64,000 nt of DNA from Sagittula sp. P11 (GTDB lineage: Bacteria > Pseudomonadota > Alphaproteobacteria > Rhodobacterales > Rhodobacteraceae), in contig NZ_CP021913.1 of assembly GCF_002814095.1 (NCBI RefSeq), positions 992,001 to 1,056,000 of the forward strand, written 5' to 3'. The translations under genes were made by a program, and so were the position numbers. Under the pieces are notes generated by a model. That model did not search any database. It was not told where the DNA came from and worked only from the letters and a program-made list of their open reading frames with translations. Shown piece by piece: positions 26,582 to 35,666 of the stretch. Within the stretch, counting starts at the first letter, position 1, and every line of letters begins with the position of its first letter.

Positions 26582-27217
26582 GCCACGCACCTGAGCGGGC
26601 CGGTCAGCGCCAGTTTCCGAGGAGCACACCCCGTGCCGTAACCCGTCGCGGCTGTACAAGCGCGCCTCACGCCAGCGGCCACCTTCAGAACACAACTCAA
26701 TCCCCAAAATATCTGAAATGTGCAAGTCATCCCAGACGTCGCCTCACGCCCAAAGCGTCATAACCGCGCTTTCGCAGGGGAAGCCCTGCTGTACCAACAT
26801 CGGGAAAAAACAAGTTCCAGCGAATGGATCGCAGCCATAAAGTCGGCGCAAACCTCTAAGGCGGGACATCAGATCATCCGCGCAACCCATAAATATCGTA
26901 TAGGGTTTTGGGATCACATCTCGAGACACCTCGCCAACCTGGAAGCAATCCAAGGGCTGCGGGCGCCAATGAGAATATCGGATTATCGAAAGAACGGCAC
27001 GCATCGTATCCTGCGGCCGCCAGCGCGAAACACCAGCGCCGGATTTCCGCCAAACATCGCAATTGTGAAAGAAACCCGAACGACCCGGCCTTCACCCAAC
27101 CGGACAAATGCGCCATAAACTCCCTGCCTGACCCCACACCCCGGCGTCCCCGCGCGCTGAGCGGGGCGCCGAGGGTGGGCGGGTGGGCGGCGCGCCGGTC
27201 AGGGCGCGGGGACGCCG
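26582..27217. other. Gene-free stretch of lower GC content
   Basis: 636 bases with no recognisable gene. Sample lines from 26761 and 26881 are about half G+C, against clearly higher values in flanking genes. Open frames exist on both strands (132 codons from 26720 on plus; two of about 86 codons on minus, overlapping in different frames), but their third positions lack the strong G/C bias of the neighbours and the proteins resemble nothing I know. No tRNA, tmRNA or RNase P signature was seen. A long inverted repeat closes the region at 27143-27216. Confidence 0.55.
27143..27216. repeat. 13-bp perfect inverted repeat next to the dapB stop
   Basis: GGCGTCCCCGCGC (27143-27155) and GCGCGGGGACGCC (27204-27216) are perfect reverse complements around a 48-base, very GC-rich loop. 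The right arm ends two bases before the dapB stop codon. It could be a large stem-loop protecting or ending the dapB transcript, although no U-run follows. Confidence 0.6.
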
Positions 27218-28030
27218 TCAGCCCAGTCCCAGCACGTCCAGCATGTCGTAGTGACCCGGCCCCTTGTCCTGCCCCCAGAGCGCGGCCTTCAGCGCGCCGC
27301 GCGCAAAGAGCGTCCGGTCGGAGGCGACGTGCTTCAGCACGATCCGCTCTCCCGGCGTGGCGAACAGCACCTCGTGCTCGCCGATGATGTCGCCGCCGCG
27401 GATCGCGTGGAAACCGATGTCGCCCCGCTTCCGCGCGCCTGTGATCCCGTCGCGGCCCCGGTCGGACACATCCGCCAGCTTCACCCCCCGCCCCTCCGCC
27501 GCGGCCTCGCCCAGCATCAGAGCGGTGCCCGAGGGCGCGTCGACCTTGTGGTGGTGGTGCGCCTCGATCACCTCGATGTCCCAGTCGGCATCCAGAGCCG
27601 AAGCCACCTGCTTCACCATCCGCGTCAGCAGGTTCACGCCCAGCGACATGTTCCCCGCCCGGACCACCACCGCGTGGTGCGCCGCGCGGTCGATGGCGGC
27701 GATGTCGTCATCCGACAGCCCCGTGGTGCCGATCACGTGCACCGCCCGCGCCTGCGCCGCCAGTTCGGAAAACGCCACGGTCGCCGCCGGGGCGGTAAAG
27801 TCGATCACCGCCTGCGCGCGCGAGAACGCCTCGAGCGCATCGTCGCTCACCTTCAGGCCCATCTCGGCAGCGCCCATGGCCAGCCCCAGGTCGCGCCCGA
27901 CCCAGTCGTGGCCCTCGCGCTCCAGTGCGCCGACAAGGGTCAGCCGGTCCGAGGCCATGACCTCCTTCACGAGCATCTGACCCATGCGTCCGGAAACGCC
28001 CGTTACAACGACACCTGGCTGATCCGTCAT
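27218..28030 (-). CDS. dapB: 4-hydroxy-tetrahydrodipicolinate reductase
   Basis: NAD(P)H-dependent second enzyme of the diaminopimelate/lysine branch. 270 residues. The N-terminal dinucleotide motif [11 protein letters not shown] is followed by [11 protein letters not shown] and by the substrate-binding and catalytic segment [15 protein letters not shown] (His pair, Lys), with [11 protein letters not shown] near the end. ATG 28030 has GAGGAG eight bases upstream. It diverges from rbfA over 86 bases. Together with dapA at 14.5 kb it gives two consecutive pathway steps, not in one operon. Confidence 0.97.
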   Translation of the reverse strand: MTDQPGVVVTGVSGRMGQMLVKEVMASDRLTLVGALEREGHDWVGRDLGLAMGAAEMGLKVSDDALEAFSRAQAVIDFTAPAATVAFSELAAQARAVHVIGTTGLSDDDIAAIDRAAHHAVVVRAGNMSLGVNLLTRMVKQVASALDADWDIEVIEAHHHHKVDAPSGTALMLGEAAAEGRGVKLADVSDRGRDGITGARKRGDIGFHAIRGGDIIGEHEVLFATPGERIVLKHVASDRTLFARGALKAALWGQDKGPGHYDMLDVLGLG

Positions 28031-28116
28031 CGTCCACACTCCTCAAGTCCGTTGCGATCCCATACAGCGGTCGTCGGCGCTTGGCAAAGCGACAGCTTCG
28101 CTCTACTTCTCCCCCC

Positions 28117-28512
28117 ATGGCACGCAACAGATTCCAAGACGGCCCCGGGCCAAGCCAACGTCAGCTCCGGGTGAGCGAAGTCATCCGGCGTCAGCTGTCG
28201 GATGTGCTCATGCGCGGCGACGTTCACGATCCGGAGCTCAACCGCCTCTCGATCACGGTCGGCGAAGTGCGCGTTTCCCCCGATCTCAAGGTCGCCACGG
28301 CCTATGTCGTGCCCCTGGGCGGGCAGAACGCCGACGACATGTTCGCGCTCCTCGACCGCAACAAGGGCGAGCTGCGCCGCGCCGTCTCGAAGGGGCTGAC
28401 GCTGAAGTTCGCGCCCGAGCTGCGCTTCCGCCTGGACGAAACCTTCGACAATCTCGACGAGGCCCGGCGCCTGTTTTCCGACGAAACCGTGCGCCGCGAC
28501 GTGGAGGGCTGA
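28117..28512 (+). CDS. rbfA: 30S ribosome-binding factor A
   Basis: 131-residue KH-fold protein that binds immature 30S subunits and helps 16S rRNA 5'-end maturation. The start [19 protein letters not shown], the [13 protein letters not shown] helix and the [19 protein letters not shown] strand/turn are characteristic. Start at ATG 28117; a longer frame from a TTG at 28081 would add Ser/Pro-rich sequence without support. The phosphodiester glycosidase-like gene follows after four bases. Confidence 0.93.
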   Translation: MARNRFQDGPGPSQRQLRVSEVIRRQLSDVLMRGDVHDPELNRLSITVGEVRVSPDLKVATAYVVPLGGQNADDMFALLDRNKGELRRAVSKGLTLKFAPELRFRLDETFDNLDEARRLFSDETVRRDVEG

Positions 28513-28516
28513 CCCC

Positions 28517-29260
28517 ATGCTCCGTGTCTGCCTTGCGCTGACGGCGTTGCTCGCCTCGGTGGCAGCGCCCTCCGGCGCGGTAACCTGCCAGAACGTCGAG
28601 TTCGAGTCGATCCGCTACGCCGTCTGCGAGGTCGACGCCACGAAGGAGGACCTGCGCCTCTTCCGCGCCGACGCCAACGGCCAGCCCATCGGCCAGTTCT
28701 CGCGGCTGGAGGCGATGCTGGCCGAGAACGGCGAGACGCTCGCCTTCGCGATGAACGCCGGCATGTACCACGAGGACCGCGCCCCGGTCGGCCACTACGT
28801 CGAGGACGGCAAGGAAGAGATGCGCGTCATCTCCTCCCCCGGGCCGGGCAACTTCGGCCTGCTGCCCAATGGCGTGCTCTGCATCACCGACAAGCGCGCC
28901 CGCGTCTACGAGACCCGCGATTTCCTTGCCGCGAAACCCGCCTGCCGCGACGCGACACAGTCCGGCCCGATGCTGGTGATCGGCGGAGAGCTGCACCCCC
29001 GCTTCCTGCCCGACTCAACCTCGCGCTACATCCGCAACGGCGTCGGCACCTCGAAGGACGGCAAGCGCGCGGTCTTCGCGATCTCGCAGAGCCTCGTGAC
29101 CTTCCACGAGTTCGGCCGTTTCTTCCGCGACGGTCTGAAGCTGCCCAACGCGCTGTTCCTCGACGGCAACGTCTCGCGGCTCTACGCGCCGGAACTGGGG
29201 CGCAACGACCTCGGGCGGCGCATGGGTCCCATCGTGGCGGTGACGCAGAAGGCCCCCTGA
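28517..29260 (+). CDS. Secreted DUF2233/phosphodiester glycosidase-family protein
   Basis: 247 residues with a signal peptide (MLRVCLALTALLASVAAPSGA). The body matches the NAGPA/DUF2233 fold: FAMNAGMYHEDRAPVG, DATQSGPMLVIGGEL, RNGVGTSKDGKRAVFAIS and NALFLDGNVSRLY. Relatives include mammalian uncovering enzyme; bacterial substrates are mostly unknown, possibly glycan phosphodiesters in the envelope. GGAGGG precedes the ATG, four bases after the rbfA stop, so the two are probably cotranscribed. Confidence 0.9.
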   Translation: MLRVCLALTALLASVAAPSGAVTCQNVEFESIRYAVCEVDATKEDLRLFRADANGQPIGQFSRLEAMLAENGETLAFAMNAGMYHEDRAPVGHYVEDGKEEMRVISSPGPGNFGLLPNGVLCITDKRARVYETRDFLAAKPACRDATQSGPMLVIGGELHPRFLPDSTSRYIRNGVGTSKDGKRAVFAISQSLVTFHEFGRFFRDGLKLPNALFLDGNVSRLYAPELGRNDLGRRMGPIVAVTQKAP

Positions 29261-29369
29261 CCGGCCGAAGCCTGCGCTGCCAGCGGACACCGCCGGGGCG
29301 GAAGCGATTGCCGCGCGTGGGTCCGCGTGGCAGGCTGCCCGGACAGACCATTCGTTGCTGCGATCTTTC

Positions 29370-30806
29370 ATGACCGGACCTTTGCGCACCCTTTTCGTGC
29401 TCCTTCTGCTGGCCCTGCCCCCGTGGCGGCCCGCCTTGGCGCAGGAGACGGTCGACCTAACCGCCCCCTTCACCGCCGAGGACCTCTCGATCCAGGACCG
29501 GCGTTTCCTTCAGGTCGCACTGGCCTTCGAAGGGACGCTCGACGCCCCAATCATCCCCGACTGGCCCCCCGGTGCGGAGGCGGCGATGCACGGTTTCGTC
29601 CACACCGCCTACGGCACCGCGCCCTCTGCGCTGCACATGGCCGCACTGGCGCAGGATCTGACGGACCGCATCGCGCGGGACGGCTGGACATGGCGGCACC
29701 TCGACACGCTGGGGCTGTCGCTCCTTTTCCCGGCCACGACCGCGGCCACCGCCCCGCCGGAAGGCGCGTTTACCGTCTGGGACCACGGCGGGTCCTCTCT
29801 CCGCTACCGCTTTGCCACCCTCTCGCGGCCAGAGGCGCAGGCCCTGCACCGCGACACCGTGGCGCTTCAGGCAGAGGGCGGCTCGGCGATCCGCACCCGC
29901 GACGCCAGCCTGGCCGTGACCCGGATCACCGGCCCGGACGGCACCCTGCGCCATGTCCGCTCCGACTACATCGACGGCACGTGGTCGACGGTGGTCCTGT
30001 CGGCAGAGGCGTCTGACCGTGCGCTCCTCGGGGCGGTGGCGGCCAGCATCGCGCCGGGACTGGCGGCGCCGCTTGCGGTGACGCGGGGCGGGCGGCTCGA
30101 CCGGACACGAAAGGCCGCGGCGCCGCTGCTGGCAACCCTCGACCGGCGCCCGCAGGACGCGCCCACCCCGAACGAGGCGGCGCTGCCGCCCCGCGCCGCC
30201 AGCACCGGCAGCGGCTTCTACGTCTCGGCAGAGGGGCACGTGCTGACCAACGCCCATGTCACCGACGACTGCACCACGATCCGCGTGGACGGCCTGCCCG
30301 CCCGCCTGCTGGCGGAGGCCACGGACAGCGACCTTGCGCTTCTTCTCTCGGACGGCCCGGCCCCCGCGGTCGCCACCTTCTCCGAGGCGCCCGCGCGGCT
30401 CAATTCCGACGTGACCGCGCTGGGGTATCCGCTGTCGCACATCCTCGGCGGGATGAACGTGACGCGCGGCGCGGTCTCTGCCAATACCGGGCTGTCGGGG
30501 GACATCGCGACCATGCAGATCACCGCACCCGTTCAGCCCGGCAACTCCGGCGGGCCGCTGATCGGTGCCGATGGCTCGGTGGTGGGCGTCGTGGTGGCCA
30601 AGCTCGACGCGCTCTCCATCGCCGACCAGCTGCGCGACATTCCCCAGAACGTGAACTTCGCGGTGAGGGCCGAGGTGGCCGCGCGGTTCCTGGCGGCGCA
30701 AGGCATCTCTCCGCGCCACGCCGCACCGCACGCGGCGCTCCCGCCCGAGGACCTGGCCCAGCGGGCCGCCGCCTTCACCGCCTTCGTGGAGTGCGATCCG
30801 CGCTGA
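29370..30806 (+). CDS. Secreted trypsin-like serine protease
   Basis: 478 residues. A signal peptide (LRTLFVLLLLALPPWRPALA) is followed by a ~260-residue N-terminal region of unknown type and a C-terminal trypsin-like domain from about residue 280. The catalytic triad is visible: His in VLTNAHVTDD (~296), Asp in ATDSDLALLL (~320) and Ser in QPGNSGGPLIG (~393). No PDZ domain is seen, unlike DegP/HtrA. Start at ATG 29370; an in-frame TTG five codons upstream is less likely. Unusual for the long N-terminal part preceding the protease domain. Confidence 0.9.
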   Translation: MTGPLRTLFVLLLLALPPWRPALAQETVDLTAPFTAEDLSIQDRRFLQVALAFEGTLDAPIIPDWPPGAEAAMHGFVHTAYGTAPSALHMAALAQDLTDRIARDGWTWRHLDTLGLSLLFPATTAATAPPEGAFTVWDHGGSSLRYRFATLSRPEAQALHRDTVALQAEGGSAIRTRDASLAVTRITGPDGTLRHVRSDYIDGTWSTVVLSAEASDRALLGAVAASIAPGLAAPLAVTRGGRLDRTRKAAAPLLATLDRRPQDAPTPNEAALPPRAASTGSGFYVSAEGHVLTNAHVTDDCTTIRVDGLPARLLAEATDSDLALLLSDGPAPAVATFSEAPARLNSDVTALGYPLSHILGGMNVTRGAVSANTGLSGDIATMQITAPVQPGNSGGPLIGADGSVVGVVVAKLDALSIADQLRDIPQNVNFAVRAEVAARFLAAQGISPRHAAPHAALPPEDLAQRAAAFTAFVECDPR

Positions 30807-30899
30807 CCGGCAGGGCCCGGCCCCACGCCCTTCCGCGAAACGCTTGCACCCCGACGCGCGGCGCCCTACCTCGGGACAACGACCGACGAAAGGCTGCAG

Positions 30900-32246
30900 A
30901 TGTCCCAGACCCCGACCGAGCTGACCCAGGCCCTGCTCGACGCCGCGAAGAAAGCCGGCGCCGATGCCGCCGACGCCATCGCCATCGAAGGCACGTCGCT
31001 GTCCATCGACGTGCGCGCCGGGACGCTGGAACAGGCGGAACGGGCCGAGGGGCGCGACCTCGGGCTGCGGGTCTTTGTCGGCAAGCGGGTCGCCAGCGTT
31101 TCCACCTCCGACACCCGGGCCGAGGCGCTGACCGCCATGGCCGAACGCGCCGTCGCCATGGCCCGCGAGACACCCGAAGACCCCTACGCCGGCCTTGCCG
31201 ACCCCTCGCAGCTTGCGCGCGACTGGGACATGGACGCGCTGCAACTGGCCGACCCCACGGCCGAACCCGCCCCGGCAGAGCTCGAGGACGACGCCCGCCG
31301 GGCAGAGGCCGCGGCGCTGGCCCATAAGGGCATCACCATGGTGCATTCCGCCTCCGCCACCTACTCGGCGCAGAACGTGGCGCTGGCGGCGTCCAACGGC
31401 TTTGTCGGCGGCTACCGCCGCACCGGGCGCTCGCGGTCCTGCGTCGCCGTGGCGGGCACCGGGCTGGCCATGGAACGCGACTACGACGGGGACAGCCGCA
31501 TCTTCCAGTCCGACCTGCGTTCTGCCGAGGACATCGGCAACACCGCCGCCACCCGCGCGCTGGAACGGCTGAACCCGAAACGTCCGAAGACCGGGGCCTA
31601 CCCCGTGCTTTTCGACGAACGCATCTCCTCGTCGCTGATCGGCCACCTCGTCGCCGCGTCGAACGGCGCATCGGTGGCGCGCGGCGCGTCCTGGCTGCGC
31701 GGCGCCCTCGGCGAAGAGGTCCTGCCAAAGGGCCTGTCGCTGATCGAGGACCCGCACCGCCCGCGCACCTCCGCCTCCCGCCCCTTCGACGCGGAAGGCC
31801 TGCCGACGCGGACCCGCAAGCTGATCGACGACGGCGTGCTGACCGGCTGGACGCTCGACCTCGCCAACGCCCGCAAGCTGGAGATGGAGAGTACCGCCAA
31901 CGCCGCGCGCTCCGTCTCGGGCGGGATCTCTCCGACCGTCTGGAACCTCGAACTGACGCAGGGCGACAAGACCCGCGAAGAGCTGATGGCCGAGATGGGC
32001 AGCGGCCTGCTGGTGACCTCGATGATCGGCTCCACCATCAACCCCAACACCGGCGACTACTCGCGCGGGGCGGCGGGCTGGTGGGTGGAGAACGGCGCAT
32101 TGGCCTACCCGGTCTCCGGCGTCACGCTGGCGGGCAACCTACGCGAGATGCTGCGCGTCATCACCCCCGCGAACGACGCCCGCCCGTGGCTGTCCCGCGT
32201 GGTGCCGTCGCTGCTGGTCGAGGGGCTCACCCTTGCCGGAGACTGA
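30900..32246 (+). CDS. pmbA: TldE/PmbA-family protein (subunit of the TldD/TldE metalloprotease)
   Basis: 448 residues, family length. TldE/PmbA pairs with TldD to form a heteromeric metalloprotease that acts on unfolded peptides, including modified peptides and the antitoxin CcdA in E. coli. Diagnostic parts: ISSSLIGHLVAASNGASVARG, GLPTRTRKLIDDGVLTGWTLD, and the C-terminal GAAGWWVENGALAYPVSGVTLAGNL motif region. tldD is not in the window. The stop overlaps the TTG start of the next gene by 14 bases. Confidence 0.94.
   Translation: MSQTPTELTQALLDAAKKAGADAADAIAIEGTSLSIDVRAGTLEQAERAEGRDLGLRVFVGKRVASVSTSDTRAEALTAMAERAVAMARETPEDPYAGLADPSQLARDWDMDALQLADPTAEPAPAELEDDARRAEAAALAHKGITMVHSASATYSAQNVALAASNGFVGGYRRTGRSRSCVAVAGTGLAMERDYDGDSRIFQSDLRSAEDIGNTAATRALERLNPKRPKTGAYPVLFDERISSSLIGHLVAASNGASVARGASWLRGALGEEVLPKGLSLIEDPHRPRTSASRPFDAEGLPTRTRKLIDDGVLTGWTLDLANARKLEMESTANAARSVSGGISPTVWNLELTQGDKTREELMAEMGSGLLVTSMIGSTINPNTGDYSRGAAGWWVENGALAYPVSGVTLAGNLREMLRVITPANDARPWLSRVVPSLLVEGLTLAGD
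32220..32235 (+). promoter_or_regulatory. Shine-Dalgarno and TTG start codon of the CysQ-like gene
   Basis: GAGGGG (32220-32225) lies seven bases before TTG (32233-32235), inside the 3' end of pmbA. This is the only sensible initiation site because no other start codon precedes the conserved domain. Confidence 0.7.
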
Positions 32247-33066
32247 GGCAGACGCCGACCTGCGCCTGCTGACCGATGCCGCGCGCCGGGCGGGCGAGAT
32301 CGCGACCGGCTTCATCGGGCAGGACCTCGATATCCGCTACAAGGACGACGACGCGGGCCCCGTGACCCGCGCCGACCTCGCCGTGGACACGGCCCTGAAG
32401 GAGATCCTGCGCCCCGCCCGCCCCGATTACGGCTGGCTGTCGGAGGAAACGCCCGACGGCGACACCCGGCTTGGAAAGCAGCGCGTCTTCATCGTCGACC
32501 CCATCGACGGCACGCGCTCCTACATCGAAGGCTCGCGCGCATGGGCGCATGTGCTGGCGGTGGTCGAGGACGGGATCGTGCAGGCGGCGGTGGTCTTCCT
32601 GCCGATGCTGGACGCGCTCTACAGCGCCCGGCTGGGCGGCGGTGCCCGGCTGAACGGCGACACGATCGCCGTCTCGCCCCGCGGCGCGCTGGCCGATGCG
32701 GAGGTGCTGGCCACACGGCCCAACCTCGACCCGCACCACTGGCCCGGCGGCGTGCCGCAGGTGAAGCGCCACCACCGCCCCTCGCTGGCCTACCGGCAGG
32801 CACTGGTGGCGGAGGGGCGCTACGACGCCATGTTCACCTTCCGGCCAAGCTGGGAATGGGACATCGCCGCCGGCGCGCTGATCCTGTCGGAGGCAGGCGC
32901 CACCGTCACCGACCGCCGCGGCCTGCCGCTGCGCTTCAACGGGCCGCATCCGCAGGTCGACGGGCTGGTGGCGGCCAATCCCGGCCTGCACGGCGCGCTC
33001 ATGGCGCGTCTCAGCGCCTCGGCACCGGGGACGCCCGGTTCGGCGGCAAAGGCCCGCAACCGGTAA
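32233..33066 (+). CDS. Inositol monophosphatase-family phosphatase (CysQ-like), TTG start
   Basis: 277 residues. Li+-sensitive, Mg2+-dependent phosphatase fold with GWLSEETPDG, the metal-binding DPIDGTRSYIEG and WEWDIAAGALILSEAGA. The closest functional guesses are 3'(2'),5'-bisphosphate nucleotidase (CysQ, sulfate assimilation) or inositol-1-phosphatase. The start is TTG 32233: no ATG or GTG occurs in frame before the conserved domain, and GAGGGG at 32220-32225 is seven bases upstream. The start lies within the end of pmbA. Confidence 0.9.
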   Translation: MPETEADADLRLLTDAARRAGEIATGFIGQDLDIRYKDDDAGPVTRADLAVDTALKEILRPARPDYGWLSEETPDGDTRLGKQRVFIVDPIDGTRSYIEGSRAWAHVLAVVEDGIVQAAVVFLPMLDALYSARLGGGARLNGDTIAVSPRGALADAEVLATRPNLDPHHWPGGVPQVKRHHRPSLAYRQALVAEGRYDAMFTFRPSWEWDIAAGALILSEAGATVTDRRGLPLRFNGPHPQVDGLVAANPGLHGALMARLSASAPGTPGSAAKARNR

Positions 33067-33176
33067 CGAAGTATTTGGCACGACACCCGAAACGCCCCGT
33101 GGGAAGCTTGACCCCGTCCCCGCGATGACTACGGTCATGGCCCGTCACCCCGGCTCCCACCCTTCAGGAGAAGCGC

Positions 33177-33416
33177 ATGCAACGGCTCCATCTCGTCTTC
33201 GGCGGCGAACTCGAAGACCCCACAAAGACCGTGTTCCGCGACGTGAACGACCTGCACATCGTCGGCATCTTTCCGAACTACGAAGAGGCTTTCAACGCAT
33301 GGAAGGCAGAGGCACAGCGCACCGTGGACAACGCCCACATGCGCTATTTCATCGCCCACCTGCACCGGCTGAGAGAGGAAGGCAAGGAAGCCTCCTCCAC
33401 CGAAGAACTGGGCTGA
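33177..33416 (+). CDS. DUF4170 protein
   Basis: 79-residue small cytosolic protein: MQRLHLVFGGELEDP, the IVGIFPNYEEAFNAWKAEAQ segment and MRYFIAHLHRL are typical of DUF4170. Function unknown. AGGAG lies 7-8 bases upstream of ATG. It regularly precedes the Kdo transferase and lpxK genes in alphaproteobacteria, as here (33421 onward), which hints at a link to lipid A assembly, but that is only an association. Confidence 0.9.
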   Translation: MQRLHLVFGGELEDPTKTVFRDVNDLHIVGIFPNYEEAFNAWKAEAQRTVDNAHMRYFIAHLHRLREEGKEASSTEELG

Positions 33417-33420
33417 CGCC

Positions 33421-34626
33421 TTGAGCAGTCGCGCGTTGTCGCTCCAGGCCTATCTGGCCACGACGCGCGGCCCGGGCGCGGAAAAGCCGCAACCGCTGCC
33501 GCCGCGCCCGCCGGGGCCGCTCGTCTGGGCCTGGGCCTCGGGCGAGGAACGCGGCCGCGCGCTGGCCAGCCTCTGCGCCCGCCTGAACGGCCACCACCCG
33601 GACACCGAGATCGTGCTGTCCGGCGACACGCCCGCCACGGGCGAGGCGCTGCACCTGCCCGCGCCCGCCGAACGGCTGCCCGACTGCACCGCCTACGCGC
33701 GGCACCTGAAGCCGGACGTGGTGCTCTGGGCCGGGTCCAACCTGCGCCCCGCCCTGCTGCACGCGCTGTCGGAGGAGGGCGCGCATCTCGTCGCGCTCGA
33801 CCTCGCCGACACGCCGCCCGTGGCGCCCGCCGCCGCGCGCTGGCTGCCCGATCCGGCCCCTGCGGCGCTGGCGCTGTTCGACACGCTCTACGCCACCGAC
33901 GAGGCCGCCGCCCGGCGCCTCAGGCGGCTGGGGATGGAGGCCGCGCGCATCCATGCCGCAGGCCCGCTGATGGACACGGAGATGCCCCTGCCCTGCGCCG
34001 ACACCCAGCACGAGGAGGTCGCGGGGCTGATGGCGGGCCGCCCCGTGTGGCTGGCCGCCCGCCTGCGCGGCGCGGAAACCCACGACATCCTCGCCGCCCA
34101 CCGGCAGGCCGTGCGCCTCAACCACCGCCTCCTGCTGGTCATCGTCCCCGCCTGCGCGCAGGACGCCGAGCGGATCGTCCGCGCCGCCCGGCAGGCGCAG
34201 CTCCGGCTCTGCCTCTGGGACGAGGGCGACACCCCGGACGAAAACACCCAGGTCATCATCACCGAAGGGCCGGAGGCGCTTGGCCTGTGGTATCGCATCG
34301 CGCCGCTGGCCTTCCTCGGCGGCTCGCTCCTGACCGGCGTCGGCGGCGAGGACCCCTACGAGGCCGCGACGCTGGGCACCGCGATCCTTTACGGTCCGAA
34401 CGTCGGCGGCCACCTGCGCAGCTACACCCGGCTGGTGGAGGCCGGGGCCGCACGCATCGTCCGCGATGCCGATTCGCTGGCGACGGCGGTGCTGCACCTT
34501 GTCGCCCCCGACCAGGCGGCGGCCATGGCGCATGCCGGATGGGACGTGATCTCCTCCGGGGCGGAACTGGTCGACAAGGTCATCGCCGAAGTGGCCGAGG
34601 TCCTCGACGAACGCGGGGCGGTCTGA
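33421..34626 (+). CDS. waaA: 3-deoxy-D-manno-octulosonic acid (Kdo) transferase, TTG start
   Basis: 401-residue inner-membrane-associated glycosyltransferase that adds Kdo to the lipid A precursor. It shows the Kdo-transferase N-terminal domain ([19 protein letters not shown]) and the C-terminal [14 protein letters not shown] donor region ([45 protein letters not shown]). TTG 33421 fits the family N-terminus (SLQAYLA); no ATG occurs in frame for the first ~170 residues. Atypical: shorter N-terminus, with no obvious membrane anchor helix. Its stop overlaps the lpxK start (TGATG). Confidence 0.88.
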   Translation: MSSRALSLQAYLATTRGPGAEKPQPLPPRPPGPLVWAWASGEERGRALASLCARLNGHHPDTEIVLSGDTPATGEALHLPAPAERLPDCTAYARHLKPDVVLWAGSNLRPALLHALSEEGAHLVALDLADTPPVAPAAARWLPDPAPAALALFDTLYATDEAAARRLRRLGMEAARIHAAGPLMDTEMPLPCADTQHEEVAGLMAGRPVWLAARLRGAETHDILAAHRQAVRLNHRLLLVIVPACAQDAERIVRAARQAQLRLCLWDEGDTPDENTQVIITEGPEALGLWYRIAPLAFLGGSLLTGVGGEDPYEAATLGTAILYGPNVGGHLRSYTRLVEAGAARIVRDADSLATAVLHLVAPDQAAAMAHAGWDVISSGAELVDKVIAEVAEVLDERGAV

Positions 34627-35618
34627 TGCAGGCGCCGCGCTTCTGGTTCACCCCGCCCGACGCCCCCGCGTGGCAGGCCCGCGCGCTGGCCCCGCTGGCC
34701 GCGCTCACCGCCCGCGCCACCGCGCGCCGCGTGGCCCGCGCCCCGGACCATGCCCCCGGCATCCCGGTGATCTGCGTCGGCAACGTCAACGCGGGCGGCA
34801 CCGGCAAGACCCCCGCCGCCATCGCGCTGGTCCAGCGCCTGCAGGAGCGCGGCCTGACACCGCATGTCCTGTCGCGCGGTTACGGCGGCACGCTCGACGG
34901 CCCGGTGCAGGTCGATCCGCTCCGCCACACCGCAGACCAGACCGGGGACGAACCGCTCCTCCTCGCCGCCTTCTGCCCGGCATGGGTGGCAAAGGACCGC
35001 GCCGCGGGCGCCCGCGCGGCCGAGGCTGCGGGCGCCGACGTCCTCGTGCTCGATGACGGGCTGCAGAACCCGGCTCTGCGCAAGGACCTGACGCTGGTAA
35101 CGGTGGACGCACATATGGGCTTCGGCAATGGCCGCTGCCTGCCCGCAGGCCCCCTGCGCGAACCCGTGGCGGCGGGCCTTGCCCGTGCCGACCTGCTTCT
35201 CTCCATCGGCCCCTCCGCCGCGCAGCAGCGCTTTGCTGCCACATGGGGCGCGCAGGTGGGCATTCCCCACCTGACCGGCGCGCTGGAGCCGTTGCAGACC
35301 GGCATGGACTGGCAGGAAACGGCCGCCTTCGCCTTCGCGGGCATCGGCCATCCGGAAAAGTTCTTTGCCACCCTCAGGGGCCTTGGCGCCGACGTGAAGG
35401 GCACCGTGGCGCTCGGCGACCACCAGCCGCTGACCGCCGCCATCCTGACCCGTCTCGTGCAGGACGCGCGCCGGATGAACGCACAGCTCGTCACCACCGA
35501 AAAGGACGCCGTCCGCCTGCCCGCCGACATGCGCCGCCACGTGCTGACCGTCCCTGTCAGGCTGAAGATCGACGATCCCGCGCCGCTCGACGGCGCGCTC
35601 GACCGGCTGTTCGGCTGA
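34626..35618 (+). CDS. lpxK: Tetraacyldisaccharide 4'-kinase
   Basis: 330 residues. Phosphorylates the 4' position of the tetraacyldisaccharide to give lipid IVA at the inner-membrane face. The P-loop is [17 protein letters not shown], followed by [13 protein letters not shown] and the conserved [24 protein letters not shown] near the end is also typical. The start [17 protein letters not shown] includes the usual N-terminal membrane-associating region. TGATG overlap with waaA indicates coupled translation. Confidence 0.95.
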   Translation: MQAPRFWFTPPDAPAWQARALAPLAALTARATARRVARAPDHAPGIPVICVGNVNAGGTGKTPAAIALVQRLQERGLTPHVLSRGYGGTLDGPVQVDPLRHTADQTGDEPLLLAAFCPAWVAKDRAAGARAAEAAGADVLVLDDGLQNPALRKDLTLVTVDAHMGFGNGRCLPAGPLREPVAAGLARADLLLSIGPSAAQQRFAATWGAQVGIPHLTGALEPLQTGMDWQETAAFAFAGIGHPEKFFATLRGLGADVKGTVALGDHQPLTAAILTRLVQDARRMNAQLVTTEKDAVRLPADMRRHVLTVPVRLKIDDPAPLDGALDRLFG

Positions 35619-35666
35619 GCGGCACAGCAGCCGCCCCGCGAATCGCGTCAGGCCCGAAGGCCCCCG

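Noticed and set aside
26720..27118. Small genes in the lower-GC gap, both strands
   Set aside because: Frames of 86-132 codons lack G/C third-position bias, Shine-Dalgarno sites and recognisable sequence, and the minus-strand candidates overlap each other in different frames.
29457..31757. 766-codon minus-strand frame across the protease and pmbA genes
   Set aside because: Spans two real genes in antisense and shows Gly/Arg/His-rich nonsense composition.
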